From assembly GCA_965197825.1 (NCBI GenBank), contig CBDANW010000002.1, positions 620,001 through 684,000 on the forward strand: a DNA stretch of 64,000 nt, given 5' to 3'. The stretch comes from CBDANW01 sp965197825. GTDB lineage: Bacteria; Acidobacteriota; Vicinamibacteria; Marinacidobacterales; DATDRI01. Made by a program: the position numbers and the translations under genes. The notes below the pieces were generated by a model. That model saw only the letters and a program-made list of their open reading frames with translations, was not told the origin of the DNA and did no database searches. Positions 57,459-64,000 of the stretch are shown here, piece by piece; the first letter of the stretch is position 1, and every line of letters starts with the position of its first letter.

Positions 57459-57602
57459 AGCCGTCCTCCGTTCGTTCTGTATTGTACCCTCCGGGATTGC
57501 GGGACTCGAGAGCGCTCGAAAGACGACGCCGGCAAGGAACACCGGCAGGATCGTGGTCTCGTCACCCATTTTTTGGAGATCCTGATTTTTGAAGGAGCTC
57601 CT

Positions 57603-57917
57603 TCAATTATGGACAACCGATCGAATCGACGGGGAGTGCTCCTTCTTCTTGAAGAAGTTGAACGACCCGACGACCACGAGCGCAAGCGCCCAGCCGGCAA
57701 AGACGTCGAGTAGATAGTGGAAGCGGCCATACACGGTGGCGAAGACGAGCCCTGCATAGATCGGGACAAACCCATACAGCCAGCGGGGCTGGTATTTCCA
57801 CGTGACGAGCAGGATCACGGTCGAGATGGAGACATGCGAGCTCGGAAAAGCGCCGCCCCGCGCGCCCCCTCGGGAGGAGACGAAGTGCACGAGCTCGTAG
57901 AAAAAGCGGCCCGACAG
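57603..57917 (-). pseudogene. C-terminal part of a PAP2-family phosphatase, cut by IS5
   Basis: The minus strand reads SGRFFYELVHFVSSRGGARG, then the conserved PSSHVSISTVILLVTWK and YGRFHYLLDVFAGWALALV, ending KKEHSPSIRSVVHN. PSSH and RxxHYxxDV are the second and third motifs of PAP2 lipid-phosphate phosphatases; the first motif (KxxxxxxRP) is missing because the IS5 end starts at 57918. Confidence 0.82.
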
Positions 57918-58079
57918 TGCCTTGGTGCACAACTCGCGATCTCGGTCCACAATTGTCCTTTACTCACGGATTCGAGGTTCCCCATGAGCATTTTCAAACG
58001 CACTCAGCGGAAGTATGTGAAGAAGGCCTATCGCGTGAGGAATTGGCGTGAATATGAGGCGGGTCTACGCAACCGTGGG

Positions 58080-59453
58080 GAGCTCTTGTCAATAGGTGTG
58101 TAAAAAAGTTCAGGCAGCAGCAACCTTCGACGACTCCGTTACCCTGTCTCCATCTTCAAATCGAACGCCCAGGTGAACCTCTCGCATCAGCTCCGGTGCG
58201 TTGAGCCGGCGAAAATTCTTCTCCGCAACCAGAAGCAGTTTGAAGATTGTCGCAGTGGCGGACTCGACTTTCTTGAACCTTTTGGCCGCATCCGTTCTCA
58301 ATCTCAGTGCAGCGAACGGTGACTCCACGACGTTGCTCGTGCGAAGGTGTTGCCAGTGAGGCTTGGGAAAGGAATAAAAGCTGACCATCCGCTCCCAGTC
58401 CTCGTCGAGCACGTGCGCGGCCCCCGGAAGACCCTTGCGCAAGCACCAATCCTGGAACTTGGCCTTCTTCGTCTCGCACTCCTGCAGGCTGGTGGCGTAG
58501 GGGATCGCCGTCAACAGCGGCTTGGCCTGCGCCTGGTCCCTTTTCGGAATCCGGTCCAGTACGTTGAGGATTCGGTGGTTCCAGCACCGCTGTTCCTCAG
58601 CTTCTGGAAATACGTTTCGGGTCGCGGCCCAGATGCCGAGATGACCGTCACCGATCACCAAACGGGGACATCTCAGACCGCGCTTCTTCAGTCTCCGTAG
58701 CAGCGACGACCATGACGCTTCGGATTCTCGATGCCCGGCCTCCAGCGTCAGGACGATTTTCGTCCCGTCGGACAGGCCACCAACCGCAACTAGCACCGCC
58801 GCCTTGTCCTTCTCAAGGCCGGCCTTCACGTACACGCCATCTACCCACAGGTACACGAGCTCGAGTTCTTCCAGTGGGCGAGCTAGCCACTGCTCGTACT
58901 CTCCCTGCCATTTCTGTTTCAGCCGCGACACCGTGCTGGGAGAAAGTGGAGCGTCCTCCCCTAGAAGCCCGCGGAGCGACAGATCGAAATCTCCGTGAGC
59001 TAGTCCATGCAGGTACAGCTCCGGAATCAACTCGCTCACCGTTTCGCTCCGACGCTTGAACAGCGGAAGCACTCGACTTTCGAACCTCTCCTCCACGTCC
59101 CGTACTCTCGGCCGGCGAACCGTCACTGTGCCCACGCTCATCGTCAGCTTCCGAGGCTTACCGTATCCATTTCGATAGCCCGCCGTTGTGTCCACGGGCT
59201 TCCGTCTCTCCGATTTCTCACGCCCGAGAAGCTCCGTGACTTCGGCTACCATCAGCTCCTGCACCCAATCCTGGATCTCAAGCCTCGCCCACTTCTCCAG
59301 CGACTCCCAAGCCACCCTTGACGAGCTCCGTCGTCCTGTGGTCTTTTCCTTCATGGCGGTGTCTCCTTCCGTTGGCCCCTTCACGCCGTGTTTCGTGACG
59401 CGGAAGGTTATACTCCGCCTTTACTTTATTTCCACACCTTCTGAGGGTAGCTC
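58080..59453 (-). mobile_element. IS256-family element, intact copy (IS-C)
   Basis: Ends GAGCTCTTGTCAATAGGTGTG and GAGCTACCCTCAGAAGGTGTG form imperfect inverted repeats; the 8-bp duplication ACCGTGGG flanks it. 1374 bp. IS-D at 51894-53257 is the same element with a small deletion. Confidence 0.93.
58110..59384 (-). CDS. IS-C transposase (IS256/Mutator family), intact
   Basis: 424 residues. It begins MKGPTEGDTAMKEKTTGRRS; the second Met (MKEKTTGRRSS, 59354) is preceded by a GGAG-rich stretch and may be the true start. The N-terminal DNA-binding part (EKWARLEIQDWVQELMVAEV, VDTTAGYRNGYGKPRKL) leads to the DDE core: LVYLWVDGVYVKAG (Asp), LVIGDGHLGIWAATRN (Asp) and LRTSNVVESPFAALR (Glu). Nothing is broken, so this copy could be active and could also mobilise IS-D. 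Confidence 0.94.
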   Translation of the reverse strand: MKGPTEGDTAMKEKTTGRRSSSRVAWESLEKWARLEIQDWVQELMVAEVTELLGREKSERRKPVDTTAGYRNGYGKPRKLTMSVGTVTVRRPRVRDVEERFESRVLPLFKRRSETVSELIPELYLHGLAHGDFDLSLRGLLGEDAPLSPSTVSRLKQKWQGEYEQWLARPLEELELVYLWVDGVYVKAGLEKDKAAVLVAVGGLSDGTKIVLTLEAGHRESEASWSSLLRRLKKRGLRCPRLVIGDGHLGIWAATRNVFPEAEEQRCWNHRILNVLDRIPKRDQAQAKPLLTAIPYATSLQECETKKAKFQDWCLRKGLPGAAHVLDEDWERMVSFYSFPKPHWQHLRTSNVVESPFAALRLRTDAAKRFKKVESATATIFKLLLVAEKNFRRLNAPELMREVHLGVRFEDGDRVTESSKVAAA

Positions 59454-60035
59454 ACCGTGGGAGCCTGACCGTCTGGATCTCGCTCACCGCCGGCAAGCTT
59501 GTGAACTGGGACGCGCCCCGGCCGAGGAGGAGGAAACCGGGCCGTCAACGCAAGTACTCGAACCACGCCATCGAGACGGCTGTCACCCTGGGCATGGTGT
59601 TTCATCTGTCATCTAGGCAGAGCGAGGGATTGCTGCGGTCGTTGTTCGCTCTGATGAAGCTAGACAATGATGTGCCCGATCACACCACGATCTCGAGGCG
59701 CAAGCCGAATCTGGGTAAGGTCCCCTTCTACCAAGTCAAGCAGAAGACGCCGTTGCACATCTTGATCGACAGCAGCGGTCTCGCTGTCCACGCCGGCCAG
59801 CTGCGCAGAGCACAAAAGAGCAGGGACTATCGCAAGCTCCATCTGTGTGTCGACGAGCAGAGTGGCGAAGTCGTCGCCGGCGAGCTGACGAGCAAAAGAG
59901 CCCGCGATTCATCGCGGGTTGCATCGCTTGTCGGACAGATCGACAGTCCCATCTCATCGGCCAGAGCTGACACCGCATACGACGCCGGCGGCATCTATGA
60001 GGCAATCGAGAATCACAGCGCTCATCGCTCGCCGA

Positions 60036-60155
60036 GGTACTGTCAAGTTAAGGCATTCAGGGCCGATCCGACCCCAAGATGTTGGCAACGCCGTGCGCTC
60101 AAGCCCCATCATCTAGCGGCCCGCTTCGAGCTTGAGACCTCAACTTGACAATACC
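60036..60155. mobile_element. 120-bp MITE-like element with 19-bp inverted ends
   Basis: Ends GGTACTGTCAAGTTAAGGC and GGTATTGTCAAGTTGAGGT (complement) differ at four of 19 positions. It is non-coding and cuts the IS5 transposase. The GGTxxTGTCAAGTT terminus suggests an internally deleted relative of a full-sized IS that is not in this window. Confidence 0.65.
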
Positions 60156-60196
60156 ATAGTGAGGCAACAACTCCTATTTCTCAGGTCCCGCGCGGA

Positions 60197-61366
60197 TCAA
60201 CGAGACGCTTGTCCGAGCCCCTTTCGGGTCTCGGCTAGCAGCAGATCGACCACGCTGTGGAGCGCCTCCTCCTCGGTGTCCCCCTCCAGGCGGCGCAGGC
60301 GAAATAGGTCGACCTGCCGGTCGGCGCTAGTTCCTTCGCGGATGATGGCGAGGGCGCGACGCGTCTCGGCCTCGCAGCCGAGTGCGCGGGCATCGGAGGC
60401 GAGTTCCTCGACTAGGTCGGCAACAAGATCGTCGATATCCACCCGACCGTCCTCCCGTGTCGCATCCCCGAAGAAGGCGAGTACCCCGTAGCGCTGGGCG
60501 ACCCAGCGGTTCTCCGCAATGATTTCGGTGAGCGGTGTCGGCGGCAAGGTACCTTCCCGGTCCCAGCGCATCAGTAGCCGAATGAGGGACGCATACAGCG
60601 CCGCAATGCACACCGCGTCCTCGATGCGCGTACAAACATCGCAGATCCGCATCTCCACCGTCGGATAGGCGTGGGAGGGGCGAATGTCCCACCACAACTC
60701 GCTGCCATCATTGATGAATTTCATGCGCCGGTACTCAGCAACCAGCCGGTCATATTCCGCTCGCGACCGCAGAGGAGCCGGCATTCCGGTGCGCGGGAGA
60801 CCGCCGACGAGGGTCAGCCGCCAGGACTTGAACCCCGTCTCTCGCCCAGCGTTGAACGGCGACGATGTGGACAGTGCATGGAGCAACGGCAGATAGTGGC
60901 GGATCGCTGTCATGATCCGAATGCGTGAATCGGCGTTGCCGAAGCCGGCGTGGATGTGCATGCCACAGATGAGGAACCGACGCACATTGTCCTGGAAAGT
61001 GACCGCGAACCTTGCGTAACGCTCCTGCGGCGTGGGTGCCTGCTCCGTCCACGATGCGAGGGGATGAGTCGAGGCAGCCATCACTGTTGCCCCGTGTCGC
61101 TCGGCCGCCTCAATGACGATCCGTCGGGTCTCGCGCAAGGCTTGGGATAGCTCGGCCACCGACCCACACACGCGGGTATTGGTCTCGATCTGAGAGCGCA
61201 GGAACTCACGCACGACCTTATGCGGCCCGGCCGTCTTCTCGCAGGTGTCGAAGATGGCGGGGTCCGGGTCCGCAAGCAGGTCTCGGGAGCCGGGATCGAC
61301 GAGAAAGAATTCCTCCTCGACCCCAAGCGTGATCGCGAGGTCCTCCTGGCTTGCAGCGCCGCTCAC
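60197..61366 (-). CDS. ybdK: YbdK-type carboxylate-amine ligase (GCS2 family)
   Basis: 389 residues. The family has weak glutamate-cysteine ligase activity and an otherwise unclear role. Motifs: ITLGVEEEFFLVDP at the N terminus (metal-binding Glu), QIETNTRVCGSVAEL, FLICGMHIHAGFG, ALSTSSPFNAGRETGFKSWR and PTVEMRICDVCTRIED. These match YbdK closely, rather than classical GshA. The start is a GTG with GGGAG upstream. The gene is intact and isolated between the 120-bp element and an R2-containing gap. Confidence 0.92.
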   Translation of the reverse strand: MSGAASQEDLAITLGVEEEFFLVDPGSRDLLADPDPAIFDTCEKTAGPHKVVREFLRSQIETNTRVCGSVAELSQALRETRRIVIEAAERHGATVMAASTHPLASWTEQAPTPQERYARFAVTFQDNVRRFLICGMHIHAGFGNADSRIRIMTAIRHYLPLLHALSTSSPFNAGRETGFKSWRLTLVGGLPRTGMPAPLRSRAEYDRLVAEYRRMKFINDGSELWWDIRPSHAYPTVEMRICDVCTRIEDAVCIAALYASLIRLLMRWDREGTLPPTPLTEIIAENRWVAQRYGVLAFFGDATREDGRVDIDDLVADLVEELASDARALGCEAETRRALAIIREGTSADRQVDLFRLRRLEGDTEEEALHSVVDLLLAETRKGLGQASR

Positions 61367-61480
61367 GGTTCACTCCCGGCGTGCGGAACCGCAATCAGAT
61401 CGATATGCCTACTGAACCAGTTCATTAAAGGCCTTCCCGGGGTTCTCTTGTTCCGTATCGCCACCCATTGGAACTCGTAC

Positions 61481-61565
61481 GGTGCTTCCGCCATCAAGTG
61501 TTGGTGGCCGCCGCGTAACCCGCTCGCGTGCTAGAGTTTGAGCCAGAATTCCGAAGACACAGTTC
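61481..61565. repeat. R2-containing repeat, copy 5
   Basis: 85 bases starting GGTGCTTCCGCCATCAAGTG closely match the left part of the 55067-55315 element through GCTAGAGTTTGAGCC. Together with the ends of the adjacent genes it fills the gap 61367-61638. Confidence 0.65.
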
Positions 61566-61638
61566 TCTCCTCGTCAGGGCCAATCCGAAGTGAAGAATAG
61601 CAGATGTCGCAATCCCGCATGTGCGTTGCGGGGCAAAG

Positions 61639-62481
61639 TCAGTTCCGGAAACATCGTTCGCCACGGATGGTCTTGGTCTTGCCCGCCTCGGCCGCAGCAT
61701 CAGCAATGAACTTGCGCGCAGCGATCATCGCAGGCACCGCCTCGCCTTGGATATCCAGAGAGTGGCCCGCATACCGTAGAACGCCGGAAACAAAGAAGTC
61801 CGACTGATCGAAGACCGACATGGCGTCGCCAGGCCCCTCGTGCCGAGCCCGACCTTCGGTCCGTTCATCGATGTGCTCGAATGCATCTCGAATTGAGCGC
61901 ACACCGGGCTCAACTCCGGTTATCACTTTGGACACAGGAGCTCGAATTGAGAACTTCGCGTTCGCTTGCTGGGTCATCCCGATTACGCGACTAAGGGCGA
62001 TGCACATGGACTCGGCATGTCCGAGAGCATCGAACATGAGTGCCCTCGCCTTCACAAACGGCTTTCCTGGACAGTCTTGGAGCGTTCTGAGGGCTGCGAT
62101 GCAATGCACATGAGCCATGTCCAACCGCCTTGCCGCAGCGAGCAGGTAGTGGCTACCCGACACGCTGAATGAGCGGGGTGGAATAGCAATCCACGTCCAA
62201 ACAGTGTTGGCCAGCGGGGCGTACCCGTCGGATCCCGGCTCGGAGTACCGGTCAACATCGGCGAGCATCACCTTCACACTGCCCTGCGGGAAGATCAGGG
62301 TATCGCCAGGTTCCACCAGTATGGCCTCGCCGTTGTCACGTTCCCCGTAGTTCAGGGTTCGACCGTACACCGTACGGCCTTCTCTTCGAAACGGTACGAC
62401 TCGGACTCCTACGACGGTGTCGTCGGTACCGACCTCGGGTCCAAGGTTCACGCCGATAAATGTGATGGGTGGTATGGACAC
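61639..62481 (-). CDS. Hypothetical protein
   Basis: 280 residues from a GTG (VSIPPITFIGVNLGPEVGTD). GAGGAG lies about ten bases upstream. The first half is beta-rich (TVVGVRVVPFRREGRTVYGR, ILVEPGDTLIFPQGSVKVM), the second helical (AHVHCIAALRTLQDCPG, IRDAFEHIDERTEGRARHEG). I recognise no domain. The open frame continues upstream to 62712 but only through sequence that does not look coding. The gene is flanked by repeats on both sides and may have arrived with them. Confidence 0.5.
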   Translation of the reverse strand: MSIPPITFIGVNLGPEVGTDDTVVGVRVVPFRREGRTVYGRTLNYGERDNGEAILVEPGDTLIFPQGSVKVMLADVDRYSEPGSDGYAPLANTVWTWIAIPPRSFSVSGSHYLLAAARRLDMAHVHCIAALRTLQDCPGKPFVKARALMFDALGHAESMCIALSRVIGMTQQANAKFSIRAPVSKVITGVEPGVRSIRDAFEHIDERTEGRARHEGPGDAMSVFDQSDFFVSGVLRYAGHSLDIQGEAVPAMIAARKFIADAAAEAGKTKTIRGERCFRN

Positions 62482-62730
62482 GGCTAAAGGGCTCCTCTTT
62501 CTTGGGTGTAGGGCACGCCTCGGGGTGGAAACCGAGTGCAGGGATTCGACTTTAGTTTGTGCCGCCGCATTGTACGGATCGGTAACGCCGGTGCGCAAAC
62601 GTCCGGCACGGCGGGAGGGGCGGTGCGCGCACTCTTCTGGGTGTCCCACCCTGACACGCACGCGCAGAGACTTGGGCGCTGGCGGTTCCACAGTTGTTGG
62701 TGGGTCCTCCACTTCAACGACATTGGGATC

Positions 62731-62797
62731 CCGTCCTGTGCCAAAACTCGGCCCTTTTGAAATAGACCATAAATCAGCAGCTTAGTGTCTGTGTTTG
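62731..62797. repeat. Junction repeat R1, copy 6
   Basis: CCGTCCTGTGCCAAAACTCG through CAGCAGCTTAGTGTCTGTGT, the same as 48355-48420 with very few differences and in the same orientation. The gap 62482-62797 holds no other feature that I can support. Confidence 0.75.
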
Positions 62798-63070
62798 AGG
62801 TTCTTGAGTGCGCCCCGCAGGCGCGTATATTCCCACATCGGGTTCTCCTGCGCCCCGCGTACAATGAGCTCACGGATGTCCTTCGCCGTCGGAGGTTGGC
62901 CTGGGCTCCGGTTCTTGCTGCCATCGTACTTGGCTGCGATGAGGTGGCGGTACCAGCGCAAAAGCGTAGCGGATGTGGCAACGGACGCAATCTGGGCCAG
63001 CGCCTCGCGGCCCAAAGCCTGGGCCTTGACCGCGAGCCTGCGCCGGTCGTCGTCAGAGAGCCTGAGACAC
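62798..63070 (-). pseudogene. Internal fragment of the integrase-type transposase
   Basis: Minus strand: LSDDDRRRLAVKAQALGREA, ATLLRWYRHLIAAKYDGSKN, DIRELIVRGAQENPMWEYTR and GALKNLKHRH. It is nearly identical to residues about 40-125 of the transposase at 48484-49554. Here R1 lies in an orientation opposite to the transposase, so the piece is inverted relative to the complete copy. Confidence 0.85.
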
Positions 63071-63615
63071 TTGCCTCGAAGCCTGGCTCGGAGCCGGCGT
63101 TACCGGCCGGGCGAGAGCCAGCCGTCGAGCACGCCGCTCCGCCCGTAGGCCGATTGGCTGAACGAACCGAACCGGGTCAGCAGCCCGTCGCTTCGAAGCT
63201 GCGTCCGATGCTTCTGGATCGAGCAAGTTTCGATGCAGAGGGAAGCGACCAGCGCGAGGACTGGCACGACAAGCAACTCCGCGCCTGCATCCGACTGCGG
63301 CCGGGTGTGGGCGTCGCCGCCCGGCGGCGCACCTCTCTCTCCCTGTGGTGGAGAGCGGTCGATCTGCCTCACGTGCGCTCGCGCCTGGCCGGAGGATGTA
63401 ATCCGGCGCTGCCCGTTCCCCGGAGAGGATCTCCGGCGGCGGGTCCGGGCGTGCTCCGGGAGACTGGGAGTGGCCGCGGCGGGCGCTGCGAGCGGCCGGG
63501 GGGAGACGTGGCGCGAGCGCGGGCGAGCCGGGCAGATCGGCGAGAATGGCGTGTAGGCGCGTTTCTGAGGGGCACCAGCCCGTCTGAGGGCGTTTCGTGA
63601 AGGAGAAGGGGCGAC
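63071..63615. other. GC-rich stretch without a recognisable gene
   Basis: Long frames are open on both strands only because stop codons are rare at this GC level. Their translations are rich in Arg, Pro, Gly and Ser with no domain. I see no repeat or RNA gene here. Its composition differs from the rest of the window. Confidence 0.5.
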
Positions 63616-63732
63616 ATGGAAGCGGATTGGGCGACGATTGCTGTGATGGTTGCGATTGGCGGTCTGTTGTGGCGTCAGATCTCGCCGACGAGCGGGGGCT
63701 GTCTGGTTTTGACACCTAGCGAGGAACCCACA

Positions 63733-64000
63733 ATGAGACGCAGAAGCCGCCTTCGACTCCCGCTCGCGGGGTGTGCCGTCGTAGTGGTGCTTCTCTCCCT
63801 CACTGGCTGCGCTGGCACTAGGGTGTCCCTGCCGCAGCCCAGCCCGGCGACGCAAACCGAGTTGGTACGACTTTTCAGCGCTCCAGTGAATAGATCGAGA
63901 GGCATTCAGCCTAGCTCCCGATTGAACGTCGTGACTGAGGTTGATCGGCGTGTACTGCTGGCCGCGGAGAGAGTCTGTCAGCGAACTTTCAGTAACCCAC
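63733..64000 (+). CDS. Lipoprotein, N-terminal part, runs off the window
   Basis: Open to the last base with no stop, 89 codons so far. MRRRSRLRLPLAGCAVVVVL then LSLTGCAGTRVSLPQPSP: a basic start, a hydrophobic core and the lipobox LTGC. GAGGA lies eight bases before the ATG. The same frame also opens at 63616 (MEADWATIAVMVAIGGLLWR), with an AAGGAG site and a membrane helix, so the two may be a fusion or a truncated small membrane gene followed by the lipoprotein. The mature part has no recognisable domain yet. Confidence 0.6.
   Translation, partial: MRRRSRLRLPLAGCAVVVVLLSLTGCAGTRVSLPQPSPATQTELVRLFSAPVNRSRGIQPSSRLNVVTEVDRRVLLAAERVCQRTFSNP

Larger units (their letters stand above)
57918..60035 (+). 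mobile_element. IS5-family element, interrupted by IS-C and truncated at the right
   Basis: Left end TGCCTTGGTGCAC at 57918, the same as 44778. IS-C (58080-59453) lies inside it with the target duplication ACCGTGGG (58072-58079 and 59454-59461). On the right it ends at 60035, where a 120-bp element begins and IS5 sequence does not resume. Confidence 0.85.
57984..60035 (+). pseudogene. IS5-family transposase split by IS-C
   Basis: The first part (57984-58079) encodes MSIFKRTQRKYVKKAYRVRN and WREYEAGLRNRG. Across IS-C the frame resumes exactly: GSLTVWISLTAGKLVNWDAP, QRKYSNHAIETAVTLGMVFH, HILIDSSGLAVHAG (first Asp) and ARADTAYDAGGIYEAI (second Asp). The C-terminal third with the Glu is missing. 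Family transposases move by DDE chemistry. The open frame runs into the 120-bp element as unrelated codons. Confidence 0.88.

Noticed and set aside
63053..63855. Minus-strand frames of 220 and 251 residues near the right edge
   Set aside because: Low-complexity Arg/Pro/Ser translations with no domain. They overlap each other and the plausible plus-strand lipoprotein.
1..64000. CRISPR arrays, rRNA or tRNA genes
   Set aside because: No regularly spaced direct repeats of CRISPR size and no rRNA or cloverleaf-like sequence with a CCA-proximal TTCRA motif were noticed by eye. The R1/R2 repeats are irregularly spaced and lie at IS junctions. A tRNA or covariance-model search was not possible here.

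Overview
The window looks like part of a chromosome from an Acidobacteriota-like bacterium (inference). The base composition is moderately high in GC. The gene content fits that group: paired M16 peptidases, a PQQ-propeller protein opening with a DWPNWRG motif, many exported proteins of unknown function, a tripartite tricarboxylate transporter operon, RtcB and YbdK. No rRNA, tRNA or ribosomal-protein gene was seen that would fix the taxon.

Layout. The left third (about 1-23200) is mainly chromosomal: the tail of an IS630 element, a polytopic membrane protein, a lipoprotein, arginase, an esterase, metG, a Yip1-type membrane protein, an aldo/keto reductase, nadE, and an FprA-type ferredoxin reductase in a run with a CBS-domain protein and a DUF2231 membrane protein. 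Mixed among these are broken genes: two TPR proteins, an S1C protease, two M16 peptidases, a LolA-like exported protein and a BNR-repeat protein. At 23274-26178 an IS256-family element carries a second IS256-type element inside its transposase gene. The outer element sits in a multihaem cytochrome c gene. Next come a chimeric transposase and a truncated HtrA, then a collapsed pair of DUF4956 genes. A coherent operon follows (30660-35905): a substrate-binding protein and both membrane subunits of a tripartite tricarboxylate transporter, an MmgE/PrpD protein and an SDR enzyme. After it lie a Tat-exported glycosidase-like gene and an outer-membrane protein gene, each with one in-frame TAG, then a Ca2+/Na+ antiporter, otsA, and a methyltransferase/membrane-glycosyltransferase pair.

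From about 44400 to the end the window is a patchwork of insertion sequences and gene stumps: truncated symporters, hsdM/hsdR, aconitase X, an S9 peptidase and a PAP2 phosphatase. These are separated by IS630, IS5, IS256 and integrase-core elements and by short repeats that sit at the cut points. A few intact genes remain there: rtcB, a PQQ-propeller gene, ybdK and a hypothetical gene.

Overall, the window shows a genome in active decay. Large-scale breakage by IS elements is certain: target-site duplications are visible and several insertions are nested. The many single-base frameshifts may be true pseudogenization, as in a recent host-restricted lineage, or partly long-read indel errors, since several fall in homopolymer runs. 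The deletions, the nonsense codons and the IS junctions cannot be explained by indel error.
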